In this document: one piece after another, positions 55,733-64,000 of the stretch
Layout of the letters: each line of letters opens with the position of its first letter
Numbering within the stretch: the stretch's first letter is position 1
Assembly (NCBI GenBank): GCA_050014595.1
Contig: JBEKDA010000015.1
Location: 1 to 64,000, forward strand
Length of the DNA: 64,000 bases
Source of the DNA: PALSA-129 sp050014595
GTDB taxonomy: Bacteria; Acidobacteriota; Terriglobia; Bryobacterales; Bryobacteraceae
Direction: 5' to 3'
Made by a program: the position numbers and the translations under genes
Notes under the pieces: generated by a model
The model's input: the letters and a program-made list of their open reading frames with translations, nothing else
Told to the model about the DNA's origin: nothing
Databases searched by the model: none

Positions 55733-56593
55733 ATGCATCGTGCTTTCTGCTGCCTTCTGCTGGCCGCGTTGCCAGGGAGCAGCCAAGTAGGATCGATCGC
55801 GATCTATACCCAATTCCAACACGAGCCTCCCAAGGCCGTGTTGAGCGCCATCCAACAAGAGGCTTCAGTTCTGATGGCGCCCGCGGGGCTTCGCCTCCAA
55901 TGGAAAAGCCTGCCCTCGACGGGAAGTGACGTTTCGACGGCGGTGGCGGTGGTAACATTTCAGGGCCACTGCACAGCCGCCGAGCTGCCCACCCAGCCGC
56001 AATGGGAAGCCCGCCTCGGATGGAGCCACGTCAGCGATGGAGAAGTGCTGCCGTTCGCGGGAATCGACTGCGACAGCATCCTGGGGTTCATCGACAAACG
56101 CCTGTTCACCGTGCCGCCGCGGCAGCGCGACCAGGTGCTGGGAAGAGCGATCGGACGGGTGCTGGCGCACGAATTCGATCACATTTTCGCCGAGACGCGT
56201 GACCACCGGGCTCGGGACATGGACCAGCCGGAATACTCAGTAGAAGAACTGGTGGCGCCGAGCCTCGATAGCGCCGCAGCCAACCGGCACATTCTGCGTC
56301 CGGCGGCGGCCGAGTCGGGCGTGGCGAAGGCTGGATCGGCGCCCGCGGGGGCTTCGGCGTTCGCGGGAAGCGGCTGCAGTGCGTGCCATGGCGCGCACGG
56401 CGAAGGAAGCCGGCGCGGGCCGGTGCTGCACGCGGCAGGACGGCTATTGAATACCGTGATGCTGGCGACGCGACTGGCGCGGGCCGAGCAGAAAATGTGC
56501 CAGCGCGCCGCGGCCCTAAAGCTGCCGCCGCCATCGCTGGAAGAGACCGAGATTCAGGACGTCGTGAGTTTTCTGAACCAGGGGTATCAGTAG
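55733..56593 (+). CDS. Secreted zincin-like protein fused to a cytochrome c domain
   Basis: A 286-aa exported protein. After a signal peptide (1-18), residues 20-190 form an unnamed domain with VLAHEFDHIFAETRDH, where HEFDH (146-150) and H158 form a zinc-metalloprotease-like site. Residues 205-286 form a class I cytochrome c: heme-binding GCSACHGAHGEG (CSACH 215-219) and a probable axial Met in EQKMCQ. Fusion of these two domains in one chain is unusual. No other electron-transfer gene is adjacent. Activity is unproven. Confidence 0.7.
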   Translation: MHRAFCCLLLAALPGSSQVGSIAIYTQFQHEPPKAVLSAIQQEASVLMAPAGLRLQWKSLPSTGSDVSTAVAVVTFQGHCTAAELPTQPQWEARLGWSHVSDGEVLPFAGIDCDSILGFIDKRLFTVPPRQRDQVLGRAIGRVLAHEFDHIFAETRDHRARDMDQPEYSVEELVAPSLDSAAANRHILRPAAAESGVAKAGSAPAGASAFAGSGCSACHGAHGEGSRRGPVLHAAGRLLNTVMLATRLARAEQKMCQRAAALKLPPPSLEETEIQDVVSFLNQGYQ

Positions 56594-56740
56594 CTCCTAT
56601 CCCAAGCGAGCGGGCCGAAACGGGCGCCGGCCGCCACCGGCTCGATGCATCATCCGACTAATACCAGCACCGCGAGATTCGGTGCTATCGGGCCACCGCT
56701 TGCTGACGCGCGCGGTTCGGTTACGGTCGCGGCTCCCTTG

Positions 56741-57511
56741 CTACTGCTTGTCGTAGACCGCTTTGACTTTTTCGGTGGTGCCGGCAGGTACACCGTCGTC
56801 GGTGAGCGTTTTGCCGTCGGCGGAGACGGCGAAAGAGTCCACAAAAACCACTTTGCCGCCCACTTTCTCGGTCATCTCAAGGGAGCGCGCACCGGTCTTC
56901 TTGACGGCCAGGGTGAAGTTCTTGGGCACCGTGGGACCCGTGGCCGGGTAGTCTTTGCCATCGAACTTCATCGTGCAGATTGCGTCAAAGTCGACGATCT
57001 TCATGGTGAGACCGTCATCGCCGTTGGGGGTGATCTCCCACATCTCAGTGGAACTCTTCACTTCGGTCGATTTCCATTTGCCGGCCAGGCCAGGGCCGCC
57101 CGAAATGCGCTGCAAAGTGGTGCTGTCATTGAAGGCTTCGCCATTGGGCTTGGTTCCTTTGGCGGTCACGGTCATGGTTTTGCCGTCGGCGGAAATGCGC
57201 GTGGTGCCCACGCTCAAGACTTTGCCGTCGAGCCGGTAGGTGGTTTCCCAAGAAGTGGGATCGAGTTGCTTCCAAGTGGCGCCCGCGCCGAACGCGGTGG
57301 GATACTCCTTGCCATCGACCTTGAATTTGTAGGACTGGCCTTCGGAGGTTGCCTGCATCTCGCCGGTGGGCAGCGCTTCGTAGGTGGTGGTCATTCCGGT
57401 GAACTTGCTTTTAGCGGTGTTGAGTTTCCACTTGCCGACAAAAGGCGAATCGGCGGCCATCATCACCCCGGTGACGGCCAGACAGAATAGTAGTGTGCGT
57501 CGCAGTTGCAT
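56741..57511 (-). CDS. Secreted protein with repeated beta-strand pattern
   Basis: A 256-aa exported protein; signal MQLRRTLLFCLAVTGVMMAA. The mature part is entirely beta, with three similar units containing SADGKTMTVTAKG, NGDDGLTMKIV and SADGKTLTDDG. The units begin FVGKWKLNTAKSKF and GLAGKWKSTEVK, giving a lipocalin-like or duplicated beta-barrel appearance. Family not named; common in acidobacterial genomes. It lies 58 nt after the VOC gene on the same strand. Confidence 0.75.
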   Translation of the reverse strand: MQLRRTLLFCLAVTGVMMAADSPFVGKWKLNTAKSKFTGMTTTYEALPTGEMQATSEGQSYKFKVDGKEYPTAFGAGATWKQLDPTSWETTYRLDGKVLSVGTTRISADGKTMTVTAKGTKPNGEAFNDSTTLQRISGGPGLAGKWKSTEVKSSTEMWEITPNGDDGLTMKIVDFDAICTMKFDGKDYPATGPTVPKNFTLAVKKTGARSLEMTEKVGGKVVFVDSFAVSADGKTLTDDGVPAGTTEKVKAVYDKQ

Positions 57512-57569
57512 AAAATCCTCTGATAAATTATGCACCTCGCGAGGCCCAGGCGCAACCATCTGCCAGTCG

Positions 57570-57974
57570 TCAGACCTGTTGGTATTTGCCGGCGCCCTGG
57601 TCGACGTGCGTCCAGTCGAGTTGCGCCAGGTATAGCGCATTTCCGTCGGGATCTTCGAAGGACGCGAATTTGCCCGATTTGCCTTCGTTCACCGGGCCTT
57701 GGAATTTGACGCCCTTGGCTTCCAGGCTCTTCATGGCGTCTTCAATGGAGCCGCTCAGCTCCAGGCCGATGGCCATCGAGCCCTTGCGTCCGCCCGGGAT
57801 TTCTCCGGACGCCGACGCCGGGTGCAAACCGATGGTGAGACCCTTGCCCAACTCCACCGATGCCCAATGGTCGCCGAACCGGTACGCCAGTTTCAGCCCG
57901 AGGGTCTCCGTATAGAAGCGCACGGCGCGATCCATGTTCGCCACGCCGATGGTTACGTTGCCGCTGGAAAACAT
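57570..57974 (-). CDS. VOC/glyoxalase-superfamily protein
   Basis: A 134-aa member of the vicinal-oxygen-chelate superfamily with two beta-alpha-beta-beta-beta units: VTIGVANMDRAVRFYTETLGLKLAYRFGDHWASVEL and SIEDAMKSLEAKGVKFQG followed by GKFASFEDPDGNALYLAQ. One His and one or two Glu are in metal-ligand positions. Substrate unknown. A GGGAGGG site precedes ATG 57974. Confidence 0.88.
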   Translation of the reverse strand: MFSSGNVTIGVANMDRAVRFYTETLGLKLAYRFGDHWASVELGKGLTIGLHPASASGEIPGGRKGSMAIGLELSGSIEDAMKSLEAKGVKFQGPVNEGKSGKFASFEDPDGNALYLAQLDWTHVDQGAGKYQQV

Positions 57975-58023
57975 AAGTCCCTCCCAACTGCTCTTTCCCT
58001 AGCATGCAACAAACGGTGCGAGG

Positions 58024-58998
58024 ATGGAAGGAGCCATTTTGCGGCCCACCATCTGCATTCCCGACGATGCCCCTCCGGTGCTGCGCTCGAGCGCGGTCTG
58101 GGCGGAGCTGGCTGCGCACCAGATGGATTATCACGACAGCCTGCCGGGATCGGAAGAGCGGCTGGCGGAGCGCATCGCGAATGCCGAAGTGGTTCTCAAC
58201 ATCCGCGCGTCCTCTCAGTTCGGCGAACGGGTTTTCGCCGGCTGCCCGCGGTTGGGGCTGCTCTCGCTCTGGGGAACCGGCACCGACCACGTGGATCTGG
58301 CGGCCGCCGCCCGCCACGGCGTCACCGTCTGCAATACCCCGGGCGTCTCGGCCGTCTCGATCGCGGAACATGCGCTGGCGCTGCTGCTGGCGGTGGCGCG
58401 CCACATTCCGCAACTGGACGCCGCCACGCGATCCGGCGGCTGGCCGCGCGGCCAGTCCATCGAGCTGCGCGGAAAAACCTGCGGTGTGATCGGCCTCGGC
58501 GCGGTCGGCCGGCAATTGGCGCGGCTGGCCGGTGGCATCGGCATGCGGGTGGTGGCCTGGACCATGCACCCCAAGCGTCTCCGGGATGTCGAACCACCGG
58601 ACGTCGAACTGGTGGAACTGGACGAACTCTACCGCACGAGCGACGTGGTCAGTCTGCACCTGCGCCTCTCGCCGGAAACCACCGGCTTGCTCGGCCCGGC
58701 GCAGTTCGCCCTCATGAAACCGTCCGCCATTCTGATCAACACGGCCCGCGGCGCGATTGTCGATGAAGCCGCGCTGGTGGACGCGCTGGCGCATGGCCGC
58801 ATCGCCGGAGCCGGGCTCGACGTCTTCACGGTGGAACCGCTGCCGCCCGCGCATCCGCTGACGCGGATCGCGAATGTGGTCCTCAGCCCGCACTGCGCCG
58901 GGATTACGCCGGAAGCCATGGCAGCCGGCTTGCGCCTGGCCGTGGAGAATATCCGGGCTTTCCTCGATGGCCGGCCGCAGAACGTGGTGTCAGCGTGA
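58024..58998 (+). CDS. D-2-hydroxyacid dehydrogenase (phosphoglycerate-dehydrogenase-like)
   Basis: A 324-aa NAD-dependent dehydrogenase. Dinucleotide site GLGAVG at 157-162, catalytic Arg242 (NTARGAIVDE), Glu271 (TVEPLP) and His290 (LSPHCAG). It oxidises or reduces a 2-hydroxy acid; serine-pathway or side substrates are possible. No ACT domain is present, unlike long SerA proteins. It ends 9 nt inside an opposing gene remnant. Confidence 0.9.
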   Translation: MEGAILRPTICIPDDAPPVLRSSAVWAELAAHQMDYHDSLPGSEERLAERIANAEVVLNIRASSQFGERVFAGCPRLGLLSLWGTGTDHVDLAAAARHGVTVCNTPGVSAVSIAEHALALLLAVARHIPQLDAATRSGGWPRGQSIELRGKTCGVIGLGAVGRQLARLAGGIGMRVVAWTMHPKRLRDVEPPDVELVELDELYRTSDVVSLHLRLSPETTGLLGPAQFALMKPSAILINTARGAIVDEAALVDALAHGRIAGAGLDVFTVEPLPPAHPLTRIANVVLSPHCAGITPEAMAAGLRLAVENIRAFLDGRPQNVVSA

Positions 58999-59222
58999 AT
59001 CCCAGCGCCGCTCCCAACCGCGCCGCCACCCGGTGTTTTCCAGGTTCAGCGCGTTCCAGCACAGATCGAGCGAGTGCGCATCGCGCCGCAGCACCGCCGC
59101 GCGCGCGACTTCCGGCGGCAGCGTGACCAGTTGTGCGAAGCGGTCGAAGACCGCGCCCCGATCGCATTCCGCGGCGCGCGTCAGCAGATGCCACAGCGTG
59201 AGAGCGTCCGCGGGCCGCGCGG
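58990..59222 (-). pseudogene. C-terminal gene stub
   Basis: An open frame without a start codon reads RPADALTLWHLLTRAAECDRGAVFDR and ends GWRRGWERRWDSR before a TGA at 58990-58992. It is protein-like (helical, hydrophobic and charged residues in phase) and reminiscent of the C-terminal tail of a family seen in Acidobacteria. The upstream part is replaced by repeat sequence with a hairpin at 59252-59270, so the rest of the gene is lost. Confidence 0.45.
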
Positions 59223-59251
59223 CTGTGTTAGAAACTCTGAGATCGCCGGGT

Positions 59252-59270
59252 TGACAGACGAAGCGTCTGT
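59252..59270. terminator. Perfect 8-bp palindromic hairpin
   Basis: GACAGACG-AAG-CGTCTGTC is a perfect inverted repeat with a 3-nt loop, 9 nt downstream of the stop of the minus-strand SBBP gene. The surrounding GAGATCGCCGGGTTGACAG looks like part of a dispersed repeat. It may end transcription of the SBBP gene. Confidence 0.45.
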
Positions 59271-59279
59271 CCGCTTTGG

Positions 59280-61469
59280 TTATCTTTTAATAATGCCAAT
59301 AATGCGCTGCCCGTCGGCGGGTAGCTTGTGCGGGCTCCGCTCCGGGCGCGCGCCGTTATTCGTCAGACCGTTGCCGCCCGGCACCACAAAATAGAATCCG
59401 TCGCTGAAACCGCCGCCGTAGTTCTGTTGCCACGAGTTTCCAACCAGCGGCAGGTAGCCTTCGGTATACCCCCCGACGTACAGATTGTTGCTGGAATCCA
59501 CGGTCAGGGTATTCCCCACGATGGTCGCGTCGATACCGATATACGTGGAATAGTCGATTCCCGCGGGTCCCGCCACGGCCGGGTTGAAGCGCGTCAGAAA
59601 CAAGTCGACGCCGCCGCCCCAGTTCGGCTGGATGGCGTTCACCACGGGGAAGTCCGGCGAAAGCGTGTAGCCCGTCACGTCGATATAGCCGGTGGCCTGC
59701 TCCGCAAGCACCGCGTAGGCCACGTCTCCCTGCGAACCTCCCAGGAATGTGGAATACACCAGCGACCCGGCGCTGGGCTTGGTAATGTCGAATATGGCCA
59801 CGAAGGCGTCGCCATTGCCGCCATAGGTTGGCTGGATCGCGGTGGCGGCCGTCACCGGCAAATCGGGCGAAATCGTAAAGCCCGTCACCAGCACGCGCCC
59901 TTGCGAATCCATCGAGATCCCGCGCGATTCGTCCTCGCCCGATCCGCCAAAGTAGGTGGCCCAGATCAGCGAATTCACGCCCGATTGCGTGGTATCCACC
60001 ACGCCCACGACCGCGTCGTAGTTGCCCGAGGTATTGCCGTTGAAGGAGTAACCCGCCATGGGAAACTGTGTGCCCAGGGTGGTGCCGGCAAAATAGACCA
60101 CATTATTCGCGTCGAGCACCAACCCGCACGCATCGTCATCCAGTTCGCTCCCCATGAAGGTGGAATAAACCAGGTTCACGTTGGTGACGTCGATCTTGCT
60201 GATGAACACGTCCGACGGCCCGTAGAGCGACGCCGCGTAGGCGTTGTCGGTGGTGGGAAAATCCGCGGTCTGTGTCTGGCCTACCACGTAGATCATGTTA
60301 TCGGAACCCACCTTGATTCCCTTAGGCGTGGTGTTTCCCAAGGTGCCGCCCAGGAAAGTCGAATAGACCAGCGAATTCCCCGTGCCGGCCGCGTGGGGAT
60401 CGATCTTGGAGACGAACCCGGATACGGTAGTCGCCGCTCCGCTGGTCTGCACCGAATTCCCCACCACCGGAAAGTCCGTGGACGTGGTGGTGCCGGTCAG
60501 ATAGATGAAGCCCGGAGCGTCCACATCGATGGCCAGCGCCTCGTCGTCGTTGCCGCCGCCCAGGTAAGTGGCGTAGAGCACGCCGTAGCCGCCCGAAGGC
60601 GAAGGATCCACCACCTGCACATAAGTATCGGTCAGGTTGTCGTACGGCATATCAAGGGTCAGCAACTCTCCGGTCTGCGTCCAGCCGGCGATGTAGAGCA
60701 GCCCGTTGGCCCCTATTTTCATGGCCGTCACCACGTCGGTTCCGGTGCCGCCGATCAGCGTCGAATAGACGATTGCCGGGTCGATCACCAGCGGCTGGGT
60801 GCGGTCGTACCCGTCCACCTGGATCCCCACCAGGTTCGCCGCGAGCAGCTTGTAACGTCCCGAAACTCGCCGGCCCTGCTGGTAAATCACCGGTTGCTTT
60901 TGCAGCACGAGGCCGCTCGACGTCACCACCGCCAGGTCGCCCGCCGGCGTCACCATTACCTTGCCGGCGTCCGAAAACTGCATGCGGATGGCGTTCGCGT
61001 CGGCCCCCGGCTGCAGCACGAAATCGTACTCCAACTGGCTGCCTTTGCCGTAATAAACCACGTCGATGCCCGGATACACGGCCTGATACTTGACGCGCGA
61101 ATAGTTGGTCACGCCGGGGCGCCAGTTCTGCCTGGCGCCGATGAAATAATCCGTCTGCGCGCTCAGCCGGTCGAGCGGCTGGATCAACGGCCACGGGTTG
61201 GAATCGAGCAGGGAAATGTCGAGCGGCCGCGAATCCGCGAAGCGCAACGACGCTCCCCGGGCCGTCAGGGCCAGCGCAAAACCGGTGGTCCGCGCCGCAT
61301 ACCGCACGGACGGAGCGAACTGCCCCTGGTTGGCTTCGAAGCGAAGCGGCGACCTGGCGAGCGCCGCGGCGGCCTGCGCCAGGGCAGGGTCCTGGCGCAC
61401 CGGACGGCCCGCCGCCACAAGGACGGAGGCCGCGCACACCATCAACCCCAGACGATACGAAGGAATCAT
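59280..61469 (-). CDS. Secreted SBBP-repeat beta-propeller protein
   Basis: A 729-aa exported protein. Signal peptide at residues 1-21. The N-terminal region LRFEANQGQFAPSVRYAAR, then YPGIDVVYYGKGSQLEYDF, is the conserved module of SBBP (Solibacter-type beta-propeller) proteins. About nine repeats follow, of the form LVYSTFLGG...DVAYAVL...GYIDVTGYTLSPDFP, each a propeller blade. Likely a surface or extracellular adhesive or scaffold; function not known. ATG 61469; -10-like TAATAG about 20 nt upstream. Confidence 0.9.
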   Translation of the reverse strand: MIPSYRLGLMVCAASVLVAAGRPVRQDPALAQAAAALARSPLRFEANQGQFAPSVRYAARTTGFALALTARGASLRFADSRPLDISLLDSNPWPLIQPLDRLSAQTDYFIGARQNWRPGVTNYSRVKYQAVYPGIDVVYYGKGSQLEYDFVLQPGADANAIRMQFSDAGKVMVTPAGDLAVVTSSGLVLQKQPVIYQQGRRVSGRYKLLAANLVGIQVDGYDRTQPLVIDPAIVYSTLIGGTGTDVVTAMKIGANGLLYIAGWTQTGELLTLDMPYDNLTDTYVQVVDPSPSGGYGVLYATYLGGGNDDEALAIDVDAPGFIYLTGTTTSTDFPVVGNSVQTSGAATTVSGFVSKIDPHAAGTGNSLVYSTFLGGTLGNTTPKGIKVGSDNMIYVVGQTQTADFPTTDNAYAASLYGPSDVFISKIDVTNVNLVYSTFMGSELDDDACGLVLDANNVVYFAGTTLGTQFPMAGYSFNGNTSGNYDAVVGVVDTTQSGVNSLIWATYFGGSGEDESRGISMDSQGRVLVTGFTISPDLPVTAATAIQPTYGGNGDAFVAIFDITKPSAGSLVYSTFLGGSQGDVAYAVLAEQATGYIDVTGYTLSPDFPVVNAIQPNWGGGVDLFLTRFNPAVAGPAGIDYSTYIGIDATIVGNTLTVDSSNNLYVGGYTEGYLPLVGNSWQQNYGGGFSDGFYFVVPGGNGLTNNGARPERSPHKLPADGQRIIGIIKR

Positions 61470-61622
61470 AGTGAAAAGAAACCGCGAAACTCTATTAGAA
61501 CACGCCCACCGCCCCGAACGGAATGGGCCGAATCCTCACTGGTGTGACGGCTGCGCCCGCGATCCGCAACACTTTACCCGGGATTCCATTTTGGCTCCGG
61601 GCCTTGGTCCGCATACACCCAG

Positions 61623-61640
61623 CCCCGCATCGGCGCGGGG
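61623..61640 (-). terminator. Short GC hairpin after TonB receptor 2
   Basis: CCCCGC (61623-61628) pairs with GCGGGG (61635-61640) around 6 nt, just after the stop codon of the minus-strand receptor gene. No U-run follows, so it is a weak terminator at best. Confidence 0.3.
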
Positions 61641-61644
61641 TCGA

Positions 61645-64000
61645 TCAAAAATGGAACTTCAGCGCCACCTGCATCAGGCGGGGCGGCATTGCGTTGGTAA
61701 CCTGTCCGAACGTCGAATCGTTGATATTGCCATCGACAGAGTTCGCGCCGAAGAACTGGGCGCGGTTAAACGTGTTGAACGTCTCCATGCGGAATTCCAG
61801 CACCTTGGACTCGGAGAAATGGGTCTCCTTCAGCAACGCAATGTCCCAATTGTCCATTCCCGGTCCGTAAAACAGCCGCCGCGATGCGGTTCCGGGCGAA
61901 CCGAGCGCGGGAACGCTGAGGAGCGCGGTATTGAAGTAGGGCTGACCGTTTCGTGGGTTGCCATTGATCTGCAGAGGGCCTGGCGCAACGTCCAGGCCGG
62001 CAAACCCGACACCGTTCACGCCGTTGTTGTAACTTCCGATCAGGGAAGTATCGTTGGGGTTGACCAGCGTCACCGGAAGACCGCTGCTGAAACGCGTGAT
62101 CCCGGAGAGGGCCCACCCCGTCGTCGCTTTGTTCGAATGATGGAAGAGCTTGTCAAACGGCAGGTCGTAGCGGTAGCTCGTCACGAAATCCTGCCTGATA
62201 TCAAAAGACGAGGGGGCTCGGGTGAGGCCGTAATTGTACGGATCCACTTGTTCGCCCAGATTGGAGGCCTGATCCAGCGACTTTCCGTAGGTATAGCTGC
62301 CCATAATGGTCAAGCCGCCGCCGCTATGTTTCAGGCTGACCTGCAATGAATTGTAGGCCGAGTTGCCCATCGCGTCGAAATAAATATCGGTGCCGAAATT
62401 GTTGCCGAATGGAGCGCGTGTCCCATTGACAATCTGGCCGTTGCTTCGGGTGTAGACCAGATTTTCCCCGAAGGGTCCGCACGTGGGCATTCCCGGCATC
62501 ACGTCACTCGGTTGGCTCAAGCTCAGACACAATGCGGGGTTCCCGGGATTGGCCGCAAGCATGACCAGCAGGTGATGTCCCTGACTGCCAATATAGCTCG
62601 CGTCGAACACCGTGCTCCTGGCAAACTGCCGCTCGAAGGAAATGAAGTAATTCTCCGAGTACGGGTTCTTGTTTCGCGGGAAATACGCGTCAAACCCATT
62701 GATCGGATAGTAGGCTGCCCAGTTGATGTTCGGGTCGGGGTTTTTGGCCGACGAATTATAGGGTGGAATGGAGACGGGAAATTGCTGCGGATATTGCGTT
62801 CCGGTCTCGGCGCCGATGAGTGGATTCGTGAAAAGCGGAGGCTCCGGGCTGGTGTAGGTAAGGCCATAGGGCGCATTCCCGGTTTCAAACGCCAGTGTCT
62901 GCCCTTCGATGGCGGTGAAGAACCGTCCATACCCGGCGCGAATACTGCTGTTACCCGGTCCGCCGGTCAGCCTCTCCAGAAATCCATCCTTCCAGCCGGG
63001 CGACCAGGCAAGACCAAGACGAGGCGAAACGTTGTTATAGCGGGTCGGCGCAATGGTTCGGGGAACGCCTGGGTCGCCGGGGAACACGAGACCGGTGGGA
63101 GCGGTTGGGAAGACAACCGATTGGTTCCCCGGGATGAGAGTGCCGGTCCGGTTGTGTTCTTCTTCCCAGGGCACGATCAGGTCCCAGCGCAAACCATAAT
63201 TGAGCGTCAGATTCGGTTTGATGCGCCAACTGTCCTGGGCAAAAATGCCTGCGTAATTCGATCGCTCGTAAAACGCCGGGGAGAAGCCCTGGCTGTACAG
63301 GCTCGGCAGCCCCAGCAGGAAATCGGCGAAATCCGATCCGGTTTGGTATCCGGTAAATTGAAATTGTCCATTGGCCGTGAAATCAGGCAACAGTTTGGCG
63401 GTTTGCAGCATAAACTGACCGCCAAACTTCAGCGAATGAGTCCCCATCACCTTGGACAAGCTGTCCTGGGCTTGGTAGCTGCCGTCGGTTTGCACCAGGG
63501 AGAAAGGGCTCGTACCGAAGTTAATCTTGTTGAAAACAATGGATTCGACACCCTCAGTCGCGGGGGCTCCCGGAACAATGCCTGCCGGACCAACGGTGAA
63601 CCCCTGAGACGAGAGGCTGGTGCCTACTCCGCCCTGCTGCTGACCCAGGTTGTTGAAATCGCGCATATAGCTAAGCCGGAATTCATTCACCAACGTCGGG
63701 CCGAAGGTCTTGGTGTCGCTGAGACTGGCCAACTGGGACCGGCCGTTCGAGAGCGCGTTGAATCCGGGGATGTTGGCTCCGCCCTGTTGGGTAGGGTAAG
63801 GATTATTCAGAGTGTAGTTATCGATGAAGTAATAAGCCGCGAAGGCCCCCAAGCGCGCCGTCTGGGCATCCACTCGCGCCGATCCCTTGCCATCGTTGAG
63901 CCGTTGCGCCAGAGACGCGTTGGAATACTCGCTCGTCCCGACGTTCGGCAACGGAATGTACTGTAGCAGGTGCTGCGCAGGAGCCGACCACGCGCTCTGG
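61645..64000 (-). CDS. Oar-like TonB-dependent receptor, C-terminal part (cut by window edge)
   Basis: Open from the window edge without a stop, so the N-terminal signal, Ig-like and plug regions lie outside. The 785 residues seen are beta-barrel: LPNVGTSEYSNASLAQRLNDGKGSARVD, FRLSYMRDFNNLGQQQGG, LTLNYGLRWDLIVPWEE, FSPGWKDGFLERLTGGPGNSSIRAGYG-type strands and a C-terminal Phe (VALKFHF) that marks an outer-membrane protein. Same family as the receptor at 46365-49424 but clearly a different paralogue. Confidence 0.9.
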   Translation of the reverse strand, partial: QSAWSAPAQHLLQYIPLPNVGTSEYSNASLAQRLNDGKGSARVDAQTARLGAFAAYYFIDNYTLNNPYPTQQGGANIPGFNALSNGRSQLASLSDTKTFGPTLVNEFRLSYMRDFNNLGQQQGGVGTSLSSQGFTVGPAGIVPGAPATEGVESIVFNKINFGTSPFSLVQTDGSYQAQDSLSKVMGTHSLKFGGQFMLQTAKLLPDFTANGQFQFTGYQTGSDFADFLLGLPSLYSQGFSPAFYERSNYAGIFAQDSWRIKPNLTLNYGLRWDLIVPWEEEHNRTGTLIPGNQSVVFPTAPTGLVFPGDPGVPRTIAPTRYNNVSPRLGLAWSPGWKDGFLERLTGGPGNSSIRAGYGRFFTAIEGQTLAFETGNAPYGLTYTSPEPPLFTNPLIGAETGTQYPQQFPVSIPPYNSSAKNPDPNINWAAYYPINGFDAYFPRNKNPYSENYFISFERQFARSTVFDASYIGSQGHHLLVMLAANPGNPALCLSLSQPSDVMPGMPTCGPFGENLVYTRSNGQIVNGTRAPFGNNFGTDIYFDAMGNSAYNSLQVSLKHSGGGLTIMGSYTYGKSLDQASNLGEQVDPYNYGLTRAPSSFDIRQDFVTSYRYDLPFDKLFHHSNKATTGWALSGITRFSSGLPVTLVNPNDTSLIGSYNNGVNGVGFAGLDVAPGPLQINGNPRNGQPYFNTALLSVPALGSPGTASRRLFYGPGMDNWDIALLKETHFSESKVLEFRMETFNTFNRAQFFGANSVDGNINDSTFGQVTNAMPPRLMQVALKFHF

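Noticed and set aside
59328..61547. 739-codon plus-strand frame opposite the SBBP gene
   Set aside because: His/Arg/Gln-rich shadow of a repetitive minus-strand gene.
62512..63966. 484-codon plus-strand frame opposite TonB receptor 2
   Set aside because: Shadow of a conserved receptor.

Overview
This GC-rich window looks like a chromosomal segment of a soil Acidobacteriota, most likely of the Bryobacterales/Solibacter group. The taxon is inferred from gene content: a TIGR03435-family protein, an SBBP-repeat protein, two large Oar-like TonB-dependent receptors, IPT/TIG repeat proteins, and many small secreted proteins and lipoproteins. No rRNA, tRNA, CRISPR array, transposase or complete prophage was recognised.

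Layout. Positions 1-7330 hold housekeeping and metabolic genes: membrane pyrophosphatase, acyl-CoA synthetase, a SnoaL-like lipoprotein, thymidine kinase and an amidohydrolase. Positions 7386-15636 are the most unusual region. A signal-peptide-bearing IPT/TIG head gene is followed on the same strand by three 5'-truncated tail fragments. Two of the tails share a propeller-like core and then diverge completely at the C terminus. Each tail is followed within -1 to +11 nt by a different small exported or membrane-anchored gene. The best promoter candidate upstream of the head has a run of eight G in its spacer. This resembles a polymorphic toxin/immunity cassette array, or a decaying secreted-protein locus with the same history.

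Positions 15720-23325 hold an M20 peptidase, a TIGR03435 protein, a YajQ/hydrolase/YjbR group, a response regulator-BamD pair and rpe-rsmB. Positions 23635-29129 hold a sigma factor/Ser-Thr kinase/membrane protein set, an alpha/beta hydrolase-LytS-LytTR operon and ttcA. Positions 29190-40935 are a phosphate region: DUF47-pit on the plus strand, then STAS-phoR-porin-pstSCAB-phoU on the minus strand. A stand-alone OLD-family nuclease gene sits between the two halves.

Positions 41696-46047 encode a MacB/Lol-type ABC efflux operon (two FtsX permeases, adaptor, ATPase). After it come an Oar-like TonB receptor, an ECF sigma/anti-sigma/secreted-protein operon, an exported rhodanese, a GH2 beta-galactosidase, a zincin-like/cytochrome c fusion, a secreted protein with a VOC gene, a D-2-hydroxyacid dehydrogenase, an SBBP protein and a second TonB receptor cut by the window edge. 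Several short gene remnants (ParD-like antitoxin, TPR protein, two C-terminal stubs) and dispersed palindromic repeats lie between genes. Several genes have a -10-like hexamer 6-8 nt before the start and no Shine-Dalgarno, which suggests leaderless transcripts.
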